From Sparassis latifolia (lineage: Eukaryota > Basidiomycota > Agaricomycetes > Polyporales > Sparassidaceae), in contig CM031557.1 in assembly GCA_018466975.1 (NCBI GenBank), positions 2,604,001 to 2,668,000 on the forward strand: DNA of 64,000 nt, read 5' to 3'. Position numbers and translations under genes: made by a program. Below the pieces are notes generated by a model. It saw nothing but the letters and a program-made list of their open reading frames with translations, was not told where the DNA came from and did no database searches. Positions 1-12,600 of the stretch are shown here, piece by piece. The first letter of the stretch is position 1; the number at the start of each line of letters is the position of its first letter.

Positions 1-1326
1 AAACCATAAAGGAGCGTTGGAGATTTGAAAACGGTTGGAGAGCGATCTCCGCGAGGAGACAGCAACCACGAGTAGGTAATCGAGTAAGACTGAAAAATCC
101 GAATTGGCAATTGCTGTCCGGAACCTTGCAGTTCTTGACACTGTTATAAGCGGGCGGTCAAATGACAGACCGTAATCCTCGTACGGCCAGAACTTCACCG
201 GTGGACCATCGCAATACAATAACTTCCGCAAATGTGTTTTTGATTGGTGCTACGTACAGCATCAGGAATGTAATGTTGAGCATGACTGTGACGATTGCAG
301 TTGGATTCCTCCTGCAGGTCCAAGGCCGACCACTATAGGCTCGTGAGATCGTGAGATCGTGAAGTAGATAACAGGATATTTCTGTGACAACAATTCAAAG
401 CGGTTTTAGGCTCTCCAGTGGAACAAAATGTATAGGTAAGGACTCACTGTTAAAGGGAAGTGAATCCCAGAGCATCAGCAGATCCTGCGCCACGTCCACA
501 GCAAAGTTCAAGAAGGATACGAATAGAGATAACGGCCGAATGTGGATGCCTGGATCCCCGGACAGGAACATTACATCGACGCCAATGAATGTGACCGCGT
601 AAATTAAAATATATATCATTTGGGACATCGGAATATAAACGGAGAAAGACGTCTCCCAAACGGTGGACGTCTGCAGTAGTTGGCCAGATAACTTGTTCCG
701 TTTGAGTAGAACGCACCCTAGCGCACTTGCGTGCGGTTCGATAGTTCACGAGATGAGCGAGGCGGTCAACCGTGCCAAGGTTGGGCATGACAGAAAGGTC
801 CATATATCTGTCGACACCCAGTTAGGTGGCATACAGCAGAGCAGGCCTGGAAGCAACGATATCGCGGAATCGCTTTGACACCTAGGTGTTTCGGTGAGAT
901 ATGGCTGTAAGAACTTCGTGAAGGTACGCACAACCCGGTGACATGCGATGATGTCCGACCGTTGAATAGCAGGAATATTGCGGCGAGGACCTCTGGAGGA
1001 CAGCTGTCTATCGCAGATGCGTATAGTAAGTTATGCACCCTCCAGATACTCTTGGATCTTCAGAGCTGGTGAGAGATAGTCGGACACGACTTGGACACGA
1101 CGCTGCGGCAATGCAACCGTCGTGAGTGGTCGGACTCAACGACTAAAGTGATCGATCGGCTAGCAATAATAATGGAATTATGTAATAAACCACAACATCA
1201 ACCCTAACCTGAAATGAAATGACGTATTTACATATCTGGGATACTCTTAACCTTGCCCTTCAACTCTGACTACAGCTGACCGCCTCTTCATCTATATTCT
1301 TGGCGAATACATGTTCATTTGGCGGA
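1..1326. other. Region without a firm gene; possible F-box relic on minus strand
   Basis: No confident gene was seen. On the minus strand around 1038-450 the translation includes SCPPEVLAAIFLLF, which resembles the start of an F-box as found in many basidiomycete F-box proteins. The frame is broken soon after and no leucine-rich continuation is clear. A short direct repeat (gtgagatc, three times) lies near 341-364. The F-box idea is a weak inference. Confidence 0.2.
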
Positions 1327-4300
1327 ATGAACGACAACACGCCGAATCGTGCAACTCTACCTCCCAGACGGATATTTGGCGCTGATGGACCAGCTGCGGA
1401 AGCTGGAGAGCAGTCAGGCGGTGCACAGCAAGCCTCTGGCCGCCGAGCATCCGGTCGCGTATCGTTCTCAACTATTCGTACCAAGCCCAGTTTCATCGGT
1501 AGATGGAGAGGGCATCCTGACGAAGAAGTAGGCGCACTGACACCTGAACGACCTCCAATCCCGAGTGCGTTGCAGCCACCGGGGGAAGTGTATGCTACTC
1601 CTCTCCCCGTCTTGTCTATGATCGTGTTGTCAATTGTATGCAGGATCGCCTATGAGAGTCATCATGTGGCTGAATATCCTTTTCAGACTATGCTTGGTGA
1701 ATTCTTGTCAGCGAACGTTTCCGCGCCATTCATATTATTCATGGTTCAAGGTATGAATGTCGCAGAAGTCTCGTTAACTTGACTATCTGACTTGTGATAG
1801 GTTTCGGTCAATTTTCCGATGAAGCGAGAGTTGGATATTGGACTGGCATCTTAGGTATGCCCAGCACAAAGTATCCGCTACTGAATCTGACGTTACTTGT
1901 TAGTCTCAACATTCTTCTTGACCCAATTTCTCACATCACTACTATGGGTACGAGGTCGTTTACGCCTTGTCTGATCTTGCCTGACAGAGATAAAGGCTAC
2001 TGTAGCGGCCAAGCATGGTCAGCGCATCGTACTCTTTATCTCCCTATTCGGCAGCGCCGTAACGTGCTTCCTGTTTGGAACATCGACAACTCTGCAACAA
2101 GCCATAGCTATCCGGTTGATGCAGGGTATCTTTGCGGGTGCTATTGGTGTCGCTCGAGGCTGTGTCACTCTTATTACAGATCAAAGCAATGAAGGCAGGG
2201 CTTATGCAATCCTTGGGTGTGTATTTTACCAGCGAATTTTTATCATATAAATAATTGTCCGGTCAAGATTCTGCTGGGGCTTTGGTGGTGTGGCAGGTGC
2301 CATCGTGGGTGGAAGCTGTGAGTCGAACCAGTTCACAGAGTACCTTCTGGTTAACATCCTGTCCAGTTGAGTCGCCAGCGACAAAGTGGCCTTCCTTGTT
2401 CGAGAATTTGCCAATATTTGTCAAGTACCCATACCTGTTACCCTGTGCGGTCGCTGCCTCTATTACTTTCACGGGTGGGTGCCATCTACTCTGATGAGAT
2501 CCTGCAGTGAATTTGTCCTCAGGTTCTATTTTATGCCTGTTCATCGGACCTGACTGCGGTCCTCGGGAAGGTGCAATTCGCTTGTCTCTCGAGAAGACGC
2601 CGACGATTCCAGAAGAGGAGGAACAAACTCCGACTACGTCTTTGTTCGAAGAGACGGAGCGCCAGACTCTGTACGGCACCCTCCGGAATAAAGCTTCTGC
2701 GTACTTCGGCAAGCGTGATGTCGATACACAGGAGAGGCAGACTTCTCCGTCACTTTCACGAACCGAGCCCGTGCCGCTGGTGCCAACGCCTTCTAGGATG
2801 AGCAAGCAGCGGACATTCTCGCAGACTAGCAGGGTGAATGGGTCCGCATACGGCTACAGTGGCAGCCACAGACCGAGGCTCGGCAGCAGTGCGACGCAGC
2901 GAACGAGCATGGCAATGTCTATGCGCCGCGGGAGGGAGAGTAATGCAGATGGCAGGCAGTCCATAGTCGCATCGGGAAGCGAGCTCAATTTCGCACAGCG
3001 ATTGTTGATGGCAAACGAGAATGCCGTCACCAATATTGCCGATCTGTGGGTCGCTGCTGCGATAAACGCTGACAACGAAGAAGTCTTCGAGTCTGAGTCT
3101 GAGGTGGATGAAGAAGGGGATGAAGAAGCAGTCGCCCGAGAGGATGATGAGCTGGACGAGAGCGATGTCTTCGGCACTACTCCTGCGACACATACAAACC
3201 GCTTCTCCAGACGAGATTCTTCCACCATTTCTCCTCGTCTTGGTTCGAAGCATGCATCCAGCAGCAGACATCCACCACTTCTTGGATCTCCCGTAGACCA
3301 TCCTCTTCAGGTCGTTTCTCCACGACTCGGCATCGCTCGTCAACGTATTCAGTCTTATCGCCCACTGACGAGCTTTCCCCCAGACGCTATTCAACAACAG
3401 CGGCTCCCATTTTTACACATGTTGGTGTGCGCACTCCACCTGCTGTCCTGGAGGCCCAACAGTTGCTCGCACAAGTGGATGAACCTCCCGCATCATTAGC
3501 GCCCATTATGGAGTCGCGACTGGCGGGTCATGAGCAATACGTGGAACCAGACGTGCTTGAGAAGGAGCCATCTTTATATTCGCAGTTACCTATCCTCATC
3601 ATCATCCAGTATGGTCTGCTTGCGCTGCACTCAACTACGCATGACCAAGTATTTTATCTCTATCTGGTCTCGTTAGTGTTTCCTTCGCGCTTCATCGATC
3701 ATGATACTCAGCACTCTGCCACTTTTCTTTTCTTTTCCAGGAAATTCCCGCTGGGTGGACTTAATCTAGACGCGGGCCGCTTTTCACAACTTAGTTGAGG
3801 TTGTCTCTACCCTATCTATTCTACTTTGCTAAAAGGTACTTTGTAGTCGCATTAATGTGTCTGGCACAGATAGCTTACCAGTTCTATCTATATCCGTGAG
3901 TGCATTTCTGCGATCCGAAGCCACAAACACTTACGTTCTACGTTCAGAAATATTGGGTATGCTTCTATTGTGGTCTGCTCAAAATGCGCTCCTGGACTCA
4001 TCTTCGTTTATCAGACCCCCTAGAGGCCGTTTCTCGCATCTCGCCATGTTCCGCATCGGCTCGCTCCTGTTTATCCCATCATATTTGTCGGTTATTCTCT
4101 ACCGTGAAATGGCAAACGCTACAAGCGACGGTAACCCTATACTTATGTCTGGTACGCTGTTCAAAAACTGAAGCATTACGGAGGCTAACTCGCTGATGTG
4201 CGTTTCTGTCAGCGCTTGCCTTCAGCACGTAAGCACACTGGCAGTTCTCTTCGAGTGAGCTTCCAATTGATGTACATTTCAGTGCCGTCCGATTTTGCGG

Positions 4301-4649
4301 GAGTACGTTCAGCTACACTGCTGTCTCTGTGCTCCTCAACTACAGTGCGTTGTCCACTGCGTTTCATATTAAGCTGGTTGTTCTGATCATTCAACAGTGT
4401 CCCCGCCTGCGGTTGTCGGCTATGCGAATGGCATCGCACAGAGTATTGTCAGTCTCGCACGTTTCATTGGCCCCATTCTCGGCGGGACCGTATGTAACTC
4501 CGCTTTCCTCGTGTGATTTGTGGTTGACGTGTTTTGTTCAGCTTTGGTCCATGAGCGTGCAGGACGGACCTTCAGGCTATTATCTGGGGTTCATTGCTTG
4601 CGCCGGCGCATGTGCGCTTGCAGTTGCTCATAGTTTCTTTATCAGGTGA
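1327..4649 (+). CDS. MFS general substrate transporter
   Basis: This is a major facilitator superfamily membrane transporter; the substrate is not evident. I start it at the ATG at 1327, which opens a Ser/Pro-rich N-terminal tail, followed by the first membrane helix (ATPLPVLSMIVLSI, spliced to TMLGEFLSANVSAPF). Typical MFS segments follow: TFFLTQFLTSLLW, AKHGQRIVLFISLFGS, RLMQGIFAGAIGVARG and GFCWGFGGVAGAIVGG. A long cytoplasmic loop is rich in Ser, Glu and Asp and contains ANENAVTNIADLWVAAA. The second helix bundle ends with VVGYANGIAQSIVSLARFIG and SGYYLGFIACAGA; the stop is at 4647-4649. About 14 GT-AG introns restore one continuous frame, including a 9-nt exon at 3948-3956 and a 16-nt exon at 4213-4228. 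The pattern matches basidiomycete MFS proteins with a long central loop (YCR023C-like). The gene looks intact and stands alone. Confidence 0.85.
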
Positions 4650-5415
4650 TGGAAGGTGGTGTTCTAGTATTACGGATATGAATACGCCGCTACATACTGT
4701 ACATCGTCTATTTCGAATTCTCACTCGTCGCATGAGTGGATTCTTGATTTGTACGTGTCTCGTCTTAGTAGAAGTAACGCTTCAGCGTGTATGTTCCTCA
4801 GTGTTGATACTGTGATATCTGAATACTCTGGAACATTGCAAAGGCTATTCCGAACTACCACGGGAGAAGTATATGTACATTGAACGAAGGTATTTGACGC
4901 GGCTGCATAAACGCAGTATTAACTCTATGGTACGAAACTACATACGTATAAGTCACGGATTAGCACCACAGACGAACATAGAAAACATCGGCACAGAACT
5001 TGCACAATACGAGATGCGAGATGCGACAGTAACGATACAGTTTGAAAACGGAAGTTGTGCGAGGGCTTGAGGTGGGTCCGCGATACTGAGTTAAGATTAC
5101 GATGCAATGAGAGGCAAAGGGCTTTGGTGCAGGATAGGAAAAGTCGAGAATTAATGATTAGAGAATAACGTAAGTGGGTCTTGACGGCGACCGGATTCTC
5201 ACGGCAAGAGCTGAAGAGCTGCGAACTGGACAAGAGGAGACAACGAGCGGGAGCCTTCGTGCCCTTGTTCCGACACCGTGGAGTGGTTGATCTCCACATT
5301 GGCAGGATTGACGCAGGCGATGCCATCTTGGCCCTGTATTGCATCATCATTTACCTCTTTCGCTGGTGATCGAGGGGTAGTGTCCTGGATTAGAATATCA
5401 GCAAAGGATGGATGA
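4650..5415. other. Intergenic, nothing recognised
   Basis: This stretch lies between the 3' ends of two convergent genes. Reading both strands I see only short frames without family motifs or codon pattern. Confidence 0.5.
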
Positions 5416-8131
5416 TCATTCTACGAAATTTCGCACGTCGTCGGAATCGTCACCATCAAAAAGGTCATCATATGGAGAGGAACGGACAGCAGATGCTGCG
5501 TCATCCGTAGAGTTGCGTTCTGGGGTTTGGAGGACAGAATGCGTACTGGACTGCCAAGGAAAGTGGGTTTTCAGGGTAGATGGGACAAAGGAAAAGGTGC
5601 CTTGGAGCGAGGCAGAGGGACTGGTGGAGGTATTGGATCTGGCAGCTTCAGGACTTGTCCTAAAGCGGGAGGTGAATACCTCGAAGCTGGATCCAAGGCG
5701 CGGTGTTGCCCAGGATATCACGGGCATGGGGAATGCAGATGAATTAGATTGCGCTCCCGGTTTTCGCGGCGGGGTCGTGATGATCGGGCGGGTAGACGAC
5801 GAGGTTGTGGAGTTATACGACTCCAAGGGCGCGTTGGTGGCCGGATCATCTGGGATTGCCAGGGAGGTGGCGGTGGACGTGGGGAGCGATGGCGACATAG
5901 ATACGCCCCCAGCATCAGCGGCACCTTCGCACTGCAATCGAGCCCGCGAACGCTCAGCAGCGCCTGCCTCAGCTCTAGAGCGCGCATTTGCAAGACCAGA
6001 TTGGCTCACACCTACAGACGATATAGCACAATTAGTATTTCGCGCACTGAAGCCGTTCTCATGCCCCCGCCACACCCGGTTGCACACACCTTGCTTCCAC
6101 TCCAGCCGGCTGGCGCCCCAGTGCCACTTGAGATGCAGAGCGAGCCCATTCCCGAAGCGGAACACGCGCAGGCACAGTGGGCATTGGTGCGGTCCCTTAT
6201 CGCGCCCTCTCCCCTTCACTTTCGGATCCAATATTTCAGTAATGGCAATTCCACCATCAGCGGGTAGTTCGAGCATAGCGGACCCTGAATCGACAGTATG
6301 TCTCGCGACTGAGGGACCAGAACACTTTAGGTGTTAAACATCTCGGACCAAGAATTAGGTGGAGCGACCAGATTCGGGAGAGTAGCGGGGACAGGAAGCG
6401 GGACGGGAACGTGCATCGGCGCTGGCACAAACGGTGGCAACGATCCTGGGGTGGGAACAGGCGAGAAGGGAAAAGAAAGATATGCGGACGGAACAGGACC
6501 TTGAGACGCATGAGGCTGGATATGGGACCCACTTCCCGAAGCCTCAGGTAGTGGGGAGAAAACCGCAGAAGATGACACCCAAGGATAGGGCACAGGCTGT
6601 CCCGTAAACCAGGGTACTGTGACGTAGGGATAAGGTGGCACGTCATGCATATATGCCGGCGATGCAAAGAAGCGATCCGAAGGATACATAGTAGATGGTA
6701 TAGGGAGCGAGGGTATCTGCGTGAAATTCTCAGGGAAACGAGTGGTGGGACCTTTAACTTGATTTGCATCCACATTTTCGACGTCGCATGCGGTCTCGAC
6801 CGAGGTGGAAACTTGCGAGAGATGATGCACTGTGGCGACACTGCTTGAAAGTTCCTCTTGCTCCTCACCTCCGTCGATCATCGACTCCAGGTCTATAACT
6901 ATTGCCTCTGGTGTTCTTGCAGCTCCGCTAGTTGCGCTAGGCGGTCTTGTCTGAGGTCCAGGGTAAGCGGCACTATTGACAGCAAGAGAAGGCAGCAAAG
7001 TGTTTTGGTCTTGAGCAGAGTGTGCGGTGGACGAGGTACTGTCAATGACGTCGAAGGTAAGCCTCTGTGGGCTTAATAGTCGAAAGGGACGTCAAACACA
7101 GAGCCCGTTTTCGAACTTGACAGCAGAGTCGTATGATCTAAGTCGACATTTGGGAGGTGAGACCTTGAAGGACTCAGCGGCTCCTTAGGCGTGCATCTCC
7201 GCTTCTTGTACCCCTTCCCATTCCCTGCTATGACAGCGGCAGGGACAGATTCGGAAGACGAGATACGGCTTGAGTTTCTGACGACATTCATACCGCCGAC
7301 TGAAGCTTTGCGTTTCCGTGAACGACCGGAAACACTGGGATGATGAATCTGCGTATCAGCACCGGTCAAAGCCTCTGGAGCGACGCATTGCGTGAAACAA
7401 CCGTGTTTGGCTTCTCCGCGAACGCCAAGGACCTGAAACTCTTGCTCTGGATCTACTTCAGAAGGTTCGGGTAGACTAGCACTCCTCCATGACCCGGTAG
7501 CATTTACCCAGAAAGTATGCTCCATGGTCTCTCGCGAACCGAGCTCGGATATTCTCTCGGGCGGGTGCATCACCACTTCGTTTGCAAAGGTACCAGTCGC
7601 ACGCGCTCGAAACGAATGCACGCTTGACGGAGGTATGACTGACGGCCATTTCACACGGTCGTCTGGTGACAGAGGTAGCAACGGCGGTGGGGTATAGTTA
7701 GGCGTCTGGACAAAGTGAATACGGCGAAGGACAGACTGCGGCTGAGACTTTTCCGACGTAAGAGACACCTTCGTCTTGTCTTTACGCCTGCGCCTGCGCC
7801 TTGGAGGAAGCTGAGGCATGGATTCAGCAGTGGCGGGGTCAGGCTGGTAAGACCCAATCTCTGGTAATTCCAATGGCACTAAAACTTCACGGATTGTAGG
7901 TGTAAGTGCAGGTGCAGCCAAAAAAGAAGAACAATAGCTACCGGAATGCGAGTAATTCATGTGACCAGCTGGAACAATACTCGAACTACCAGTACTCATG
8001 TGAGGAAACACACTGGGAAAACTGAAGGATAATAGTCTAGCAGGTACCTGCTGTCCCGCAGGCGGTGAGACAGAAGACAGAAAAGTCATTAAGTCTTCAG
8101 CAAGCTGTGCCGCCACACGACTGCCAGACAC
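5416..8131 (-). CDS. C2H2 zinc-finger protein, Ser/Pro-rich, putative regulator
   Basis: Three open blocks on the minus strand appear to form one gene. Block 1 (8131-7073, ATG at 8131) is Ser/Pro-rich with basic patches such as PPRRRRRRKDK. Block 2 (about 7050-6327) is Pro-rich. Block 3 (about 6276-5416) carries a single canonical C2H2 finger, C-x2-C-x12-H-x3-H, within CPLCLRVFRFGN and LALHLKWH, followed by a Ser/Thr-rich acidic tail ending at 5416. Blocks 1 and 2 join in frame through a 35-nt GT-AG intron (acceptor cccacag). I could not find an in-frame splice between blocks 2 and 3, so either an intron was missed, there is an indel, or block 3 is a separate gene starting near MLELPADGG. A nuclear DNA-binding role is inferred from the finger and basic stretches; no target is known. 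Confidence 0.55.
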
Positions 8132-9364
8132 GTCCCCGAATCGTGCCCAGCACGTCGACGAAAGTCACCAATGTGCGTCTGCACCGTACCTCTCACCGTC
8201 TTAGCCTCGTCTTTGTCGTGGTTGCCGTCGGGAGGGTAGCAGCGCCGTGTGGAATGGCGATAGAAAAGTTGAGACGGAATCTAATGTTGAAGACCGTGAC
8301 CAGCGCGCGCTGGTCACTTTACCGAATTTGGAAGGTACGCTCGTTCCTTTCACCAAGACAAGATTCTGCCGAGATTTCACGCGTCGTGCACCGATATCGA
8401 TCGGAAGCTACTAGCTAGTCCTCGGCTTCACTTATTAATAAATACATCCTTGATGAGTCTTCACCGGCCCATTTCGTCGTTCACACCATATTGCACCACG
8501 AACCGGCTCCAGGGTGAAATTCATGCAATAATTTCCGCGCGGGACCCATTATCAAAAATAGAGGTGTTCAGTGACCGGCACCTGCCAAAACCTCCAGATC
8601 AGCGATCCTTTGTGAGCTGCCAAATTCTCCCAACACTTGGAGCTCAAGCTTCAGTGCTAAAGTCCGTTGGGGGAACAATCAAAACGGTTTGTGCGGCCAT
8701 TCATGCTCTCTCAGTCTGTTATCCAATGCTCTCTATGAGCCTAATTCGATGCGACACTGGCAAGATGCTTAACTCAACTTCCCAGAGATCGGTATATGCG
8801 GTGCTTTCTTTATTGCGAAAGTTTTGACGGTATTGACGCTCACCGTCTGAACATGTACAGCCCGTCAGCGTCATGCGAACACCGAAGTTCGATGATGTTC
8901 CGTGTAGAGCACAGCAATACGCATTGTTCATCCGGTCTCAGATTCTGACATTACTAGATTGAGTCAATGTCCAGCTAGGGAACCACGGAGAACCGCCTGT
9001 CTTGTGTACAGAACCATATTCTTACCACAGCGCGAGGTCAACCGTTTGATAGGAGGTCCATCGTCCACATGCAGCGCACAAAGCATATCTCGGCAAAAGT
9101 GTGTCTTCATCGGTCGACTGTGCATGCTACGCATTGCCTGGATTCACACAAGCTTATAATTTGGACTCACTGGGTTCCGGCATTCATGGACTCGGCGAGA
9201 TTTTCAGCGACTCTCTTTTTTTCATGTCGAAGGCTGTCTCTCCGGGCTAACCAGACTTCGACGGAGAACGATGAATATCCCTGGACGTTTTAATCTTGTT
9301 GTGTCAGCGATCAGCACCAATTCGAGGCCGTTCTACCTAAATTCTCACGCTATTGCGTACCGCA
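8132..9364. other. Intergenic, no gene recognised
   Basis: This holds the upstream region of the zinc-finger gene and DNA up to the tail of the LINE. Apart from the palindrome listed separately I see no coding signal. Short frames on both strands lack motifs. Confidence 0.45.
8296..8317. promoter_or_regulatory. Perfect 22-bp palindrome upstream of the zinc-finger gene
   Basis: The arm GTGACCAGCGC is followed directly by its exact reverse complement GCGCTGGTCAC. It lies about 165 bp upstream of the proposed start codon of the minus-strand zinc-finger gene. The shape suits a dimeric DNA-binding protein. Its role is inferred from symmetry and position only. Confidence 0.4.
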
Positions 9365-9388
9365 GGTAGGTAGGTAGGTAGGTAGGTA
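9365..9388 (+). repeat. (GGTA)6 microsatellite, probable LINE 3' tail
   Basis: Six GGTA units on the plus strand read as TACC units at the 3' side of the minus-strand LINE, about 290 bp past its stop codon. This position and composition fit a target-primed reverse transcription tail. It is unlike the fungal telomere repeat TTAGGG. Confidence 0.7.
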
Positions 9389-9677
9389 ACCGGCATTGGT
9401 CCCATTCAGGAACGCCGGGTTGTTGTAGTTAGACTACAGCGGTCCACTCGTGCACAGCAGATTACCGTAACCTAAGGTACAACACATCCAGGACACACTC
9501 CGCTCCGATCAATGCATACTACTCTACGCTACACGTTACGCCAGTGATGGGTAAGACCTCCAAGGAAAACCCAGTGGGAAAAACCCTGGTAGGCATCAGA
9601 AGTGGCTGCGCACTTGACTGATAAGACTCACCACGAGCCGACGTGAGGTGGAGAAGCGCACTGTCCCACGAAGTCCA

Positions 9678-12600
9678 TCAAGGATGCATGAGACTGGTAG
9701 GGAAGCGCTCAAGCTCTTCTCTAGAGCTGACAACAATAAGATTTTCGCGGGCGAAAATCTGAAGTACATCGTGTGCGAATTTCGCGAGTAAGGCGATGGA
9801 GTGTTCCTGCGCTATGAGCTCCCGTGTGAAAGCCAGTCTGGATAGGGTGTTGTATGCAGTACGGAGATTGGTCCGCTCTGCGAACACTGTATTGAGGAAG
9901 GTATCGCGGAGACTGACGAGGTCGGGATGAGAGGTACATTCAAAGAGCGCATGTACAGGGTCCTCGATGATATCGCGGTGTCGGCATAGCCTGCATATTC
10001 GCCATTCTCGCGGCACTGTGGCTCTCCCGCGTTCTGCTCTACGGAGCTGCTCCACTGCAAGAGCATGATCCGATACGAGGAGACGAGTGAGGGCTTTGCG
10101 GTGTTCCGCACAGGTCACACGAAGATAATGTCGGAAGGCCAAAGTATGATGTACGTGCCTTCCATCGTTTGTCAGCTCTGTCCGCTGTCAAAGCAGTAGT
10201 AACCGCGGGCTGTCATTCAACTCTCGCTGTACATAACCTTCGAGAGAAGCAGTAAGTTTATGCAGGCAGTCATCAACACATCGCAGTGTTAGTGGATGAT
10301 GCAGATCAAACCCAACGGGGGTCTCCATACGCTGCAAGACTACATGCAGGTCAGACACCCAGGAGGGGAATCCATTGACAGCTAGTTGATGTGCCTGTGC
10401 CAATGCAATAGCCGCAAGGTCATCAGTGGGAAGGATAAGGAGATGGCGGAGGTATCGAAGAGCGAGCATTGCACGTCTATACTTTAAGGGTAAAATTCCT
10501 GTCTCTGAAAATAAAACAACAAGCTGGCAGCGGGAATTAAGCCCGAGCAGACGACGTAGATAGGTTTGTTGGATATGCACGAGTGGCTGCAATAGGGTGG
10601 GATCAATGTCGAGCGCCACTTCACAAGCGAAGGTCAAGTGGGGATCAATGCGGGCCATGTAGAGGCGTTTACCGTCCTCAGGCGGAAGGTTGCCGATCAT
10701 AGACTCCAGGCCTAACACTGCATTAGCCACCTGACGCGCGACTTTTGCCTTGTGGGAATAATGATGCGCGAAGATGTAGCGAGACGTGGATGAGAAGGTG
10801 GTTCCGACGTAGGTGTACTCGCTGACGATACGGATGGCGCGTGTGCGCAGGTAGATAGCAGGACACACGGGGGGGAGCGGTCCGAATAACATGGCCACGG
10901 TTTTGTCCTCATTAACGTGGATGAAGTTGATCCTACACCAATGCAGTAAAGCATTAAGCTTTGCCTGAAGACCTTCAATGGAGGTCGAGAAGAGTGCAAT
11001 GTCGTCTGCATGCTCCAGCTTTGAGATGGCAATGCCGGCAAATATGACATCATCCCTGTGTTGTTCGACAAGGAAGTCGGATAGAAACAGGTTCCAAAGT
11101 TGCGGGGAAGCAGGATCTCCGATAAGGATGCCGATTAGTGCACGAAAACTTGCGGACAATTCTCCATCGAGACGGACAATGTAAGTTAGTCGCGCATAGA
11201 GCATATGTAGCCAGTCAAGGAGTGGCCCCGAAGCACCAAGCTGCTGTAGTTTTACCCATAAGGTAGCATGATCGACGGAAGGAAATGCATTCGTGAGGTC
11301 GACGAAGGCGACATAAAGAGTCTGACCCTTGGAGCGGGCAGTCTCAATAGCTGTGCGCAAGATGAACGCATTGTTGTTTGTGCGATGATTCGCACAAAAT
11401 CCATTTTGCGAGGGGGGGATAATCCTGCCAGCATCAGACCATGCTCGCAAGCGTCGATCAATGAGAAGGGTGAGCAGTTTCAATAAGCAGCTTTCCAGCC
11501 CAATGGTTCTGTAGCCAGCAGGATCGGCTGCAGACTTTCCTTTTTTTTGAATTGCTGCGAGAAGAGAGGTAAGCCAGATTTGCGGTGCATCACATTGGGC
11601 GAGACACTGCTCGAAGAGAAGTAGAAGCTGTTCGTTCGGGATGGCAAGAATTGTGATATATGCGACACGATCTGCTCCACGCGCTGAACGTAAGGAATGA
11701 AGCTTAATGTGTGCCTTGGCATGCACTATCTCGTCAATGGTAAATGTGCGACTGAAAAATCGCTGCGGAGTAGTATCCACGGTACGCTGTGGTAGCAAGT
11801 TCGCACAGCAATGATTTAGAACATGCCGCACTTCATTAAATTCGACAGGAAATGCTTCCGGCGGATTCATTCGTGCATGAAAAATGTCGTGTAATTGGTC
11901 GACAGTGACTTGAGCAGGTCTCGGTTGCATATTAGTCCACTGACGGATAAGTGACCAAAATGCACGATCATTGGCACAATGCAGTAGCTTCTCCTTATTG
12001 CAATCCATCATATGTCGCAGTCGAGTCCTGCCTCGATGAGACACATGAGTGGGAAGCTTGGGAGAAGAATTGCAGTGTGGTGGAGAGCACGGAAGTGGCG
12101 ACAGGTTCGTGGTGACCTTAGGCATCGAGAGAGTTGTGCCATAAGACGAAGTGTCAAGTGGTGGTGGCAGGACGGGGGAACAGTAGTCATTATCCTGCAA
12201 TGGGAGGACTGTTGCATGCTTTGCAAGAGCATCTGCAGCATCAGCATGTGCATTTCCGGCATGTCCTCTGATCCAGATGAAGACAGTCGGTGCGATTCTC
12301 CATGTGAGGAATGCAACAGCATCGTGCATGATATCTGCATTTGCGCAGCTCCAGCCAAGAGATGCATGTTGGGGAGCCCAGTGGCAGAGTGAATGGATGG
12401 AGTATGTCGAATCAGTATAAAGATGAAGAGTACGGCTGGGACTTGTCACCATGAGAGCATGCAGAATTGCAAAGAGTTCACCTCGGTTGTTGGTCTGATC
12501 ACCCGGTACGCGTATGCTATTGTTACGGGTATTATTTGGACCTGGGGTATACAGGTAGCGCGACGGCTCGCGGACAAGGGGTCGACAACAGCAATGTGAT

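Noticed and set aside
3240..3420. Apparent frameshift in the MFS transporter after the acidic loop
   Set aside because: An intron of about 68 nt (gttcgaag to cttcag) joins SPRLG to RFSTTRHRSS and restores the frame of THVGVRTPPAVL.
5527..6267. Plus-strand long frames opposite the zinc-finger gene
   Set aside because: They are antisense shadows of the Ser/Pro-rich and zinc-finger coding blocks; the C2H2 motif is on the minus strand.
9365..9388. Interstitial telomere repeat
   Set aside because: The unit is GGTA, not TTAGGG, and it lies at the expected 3' end of a LINE.
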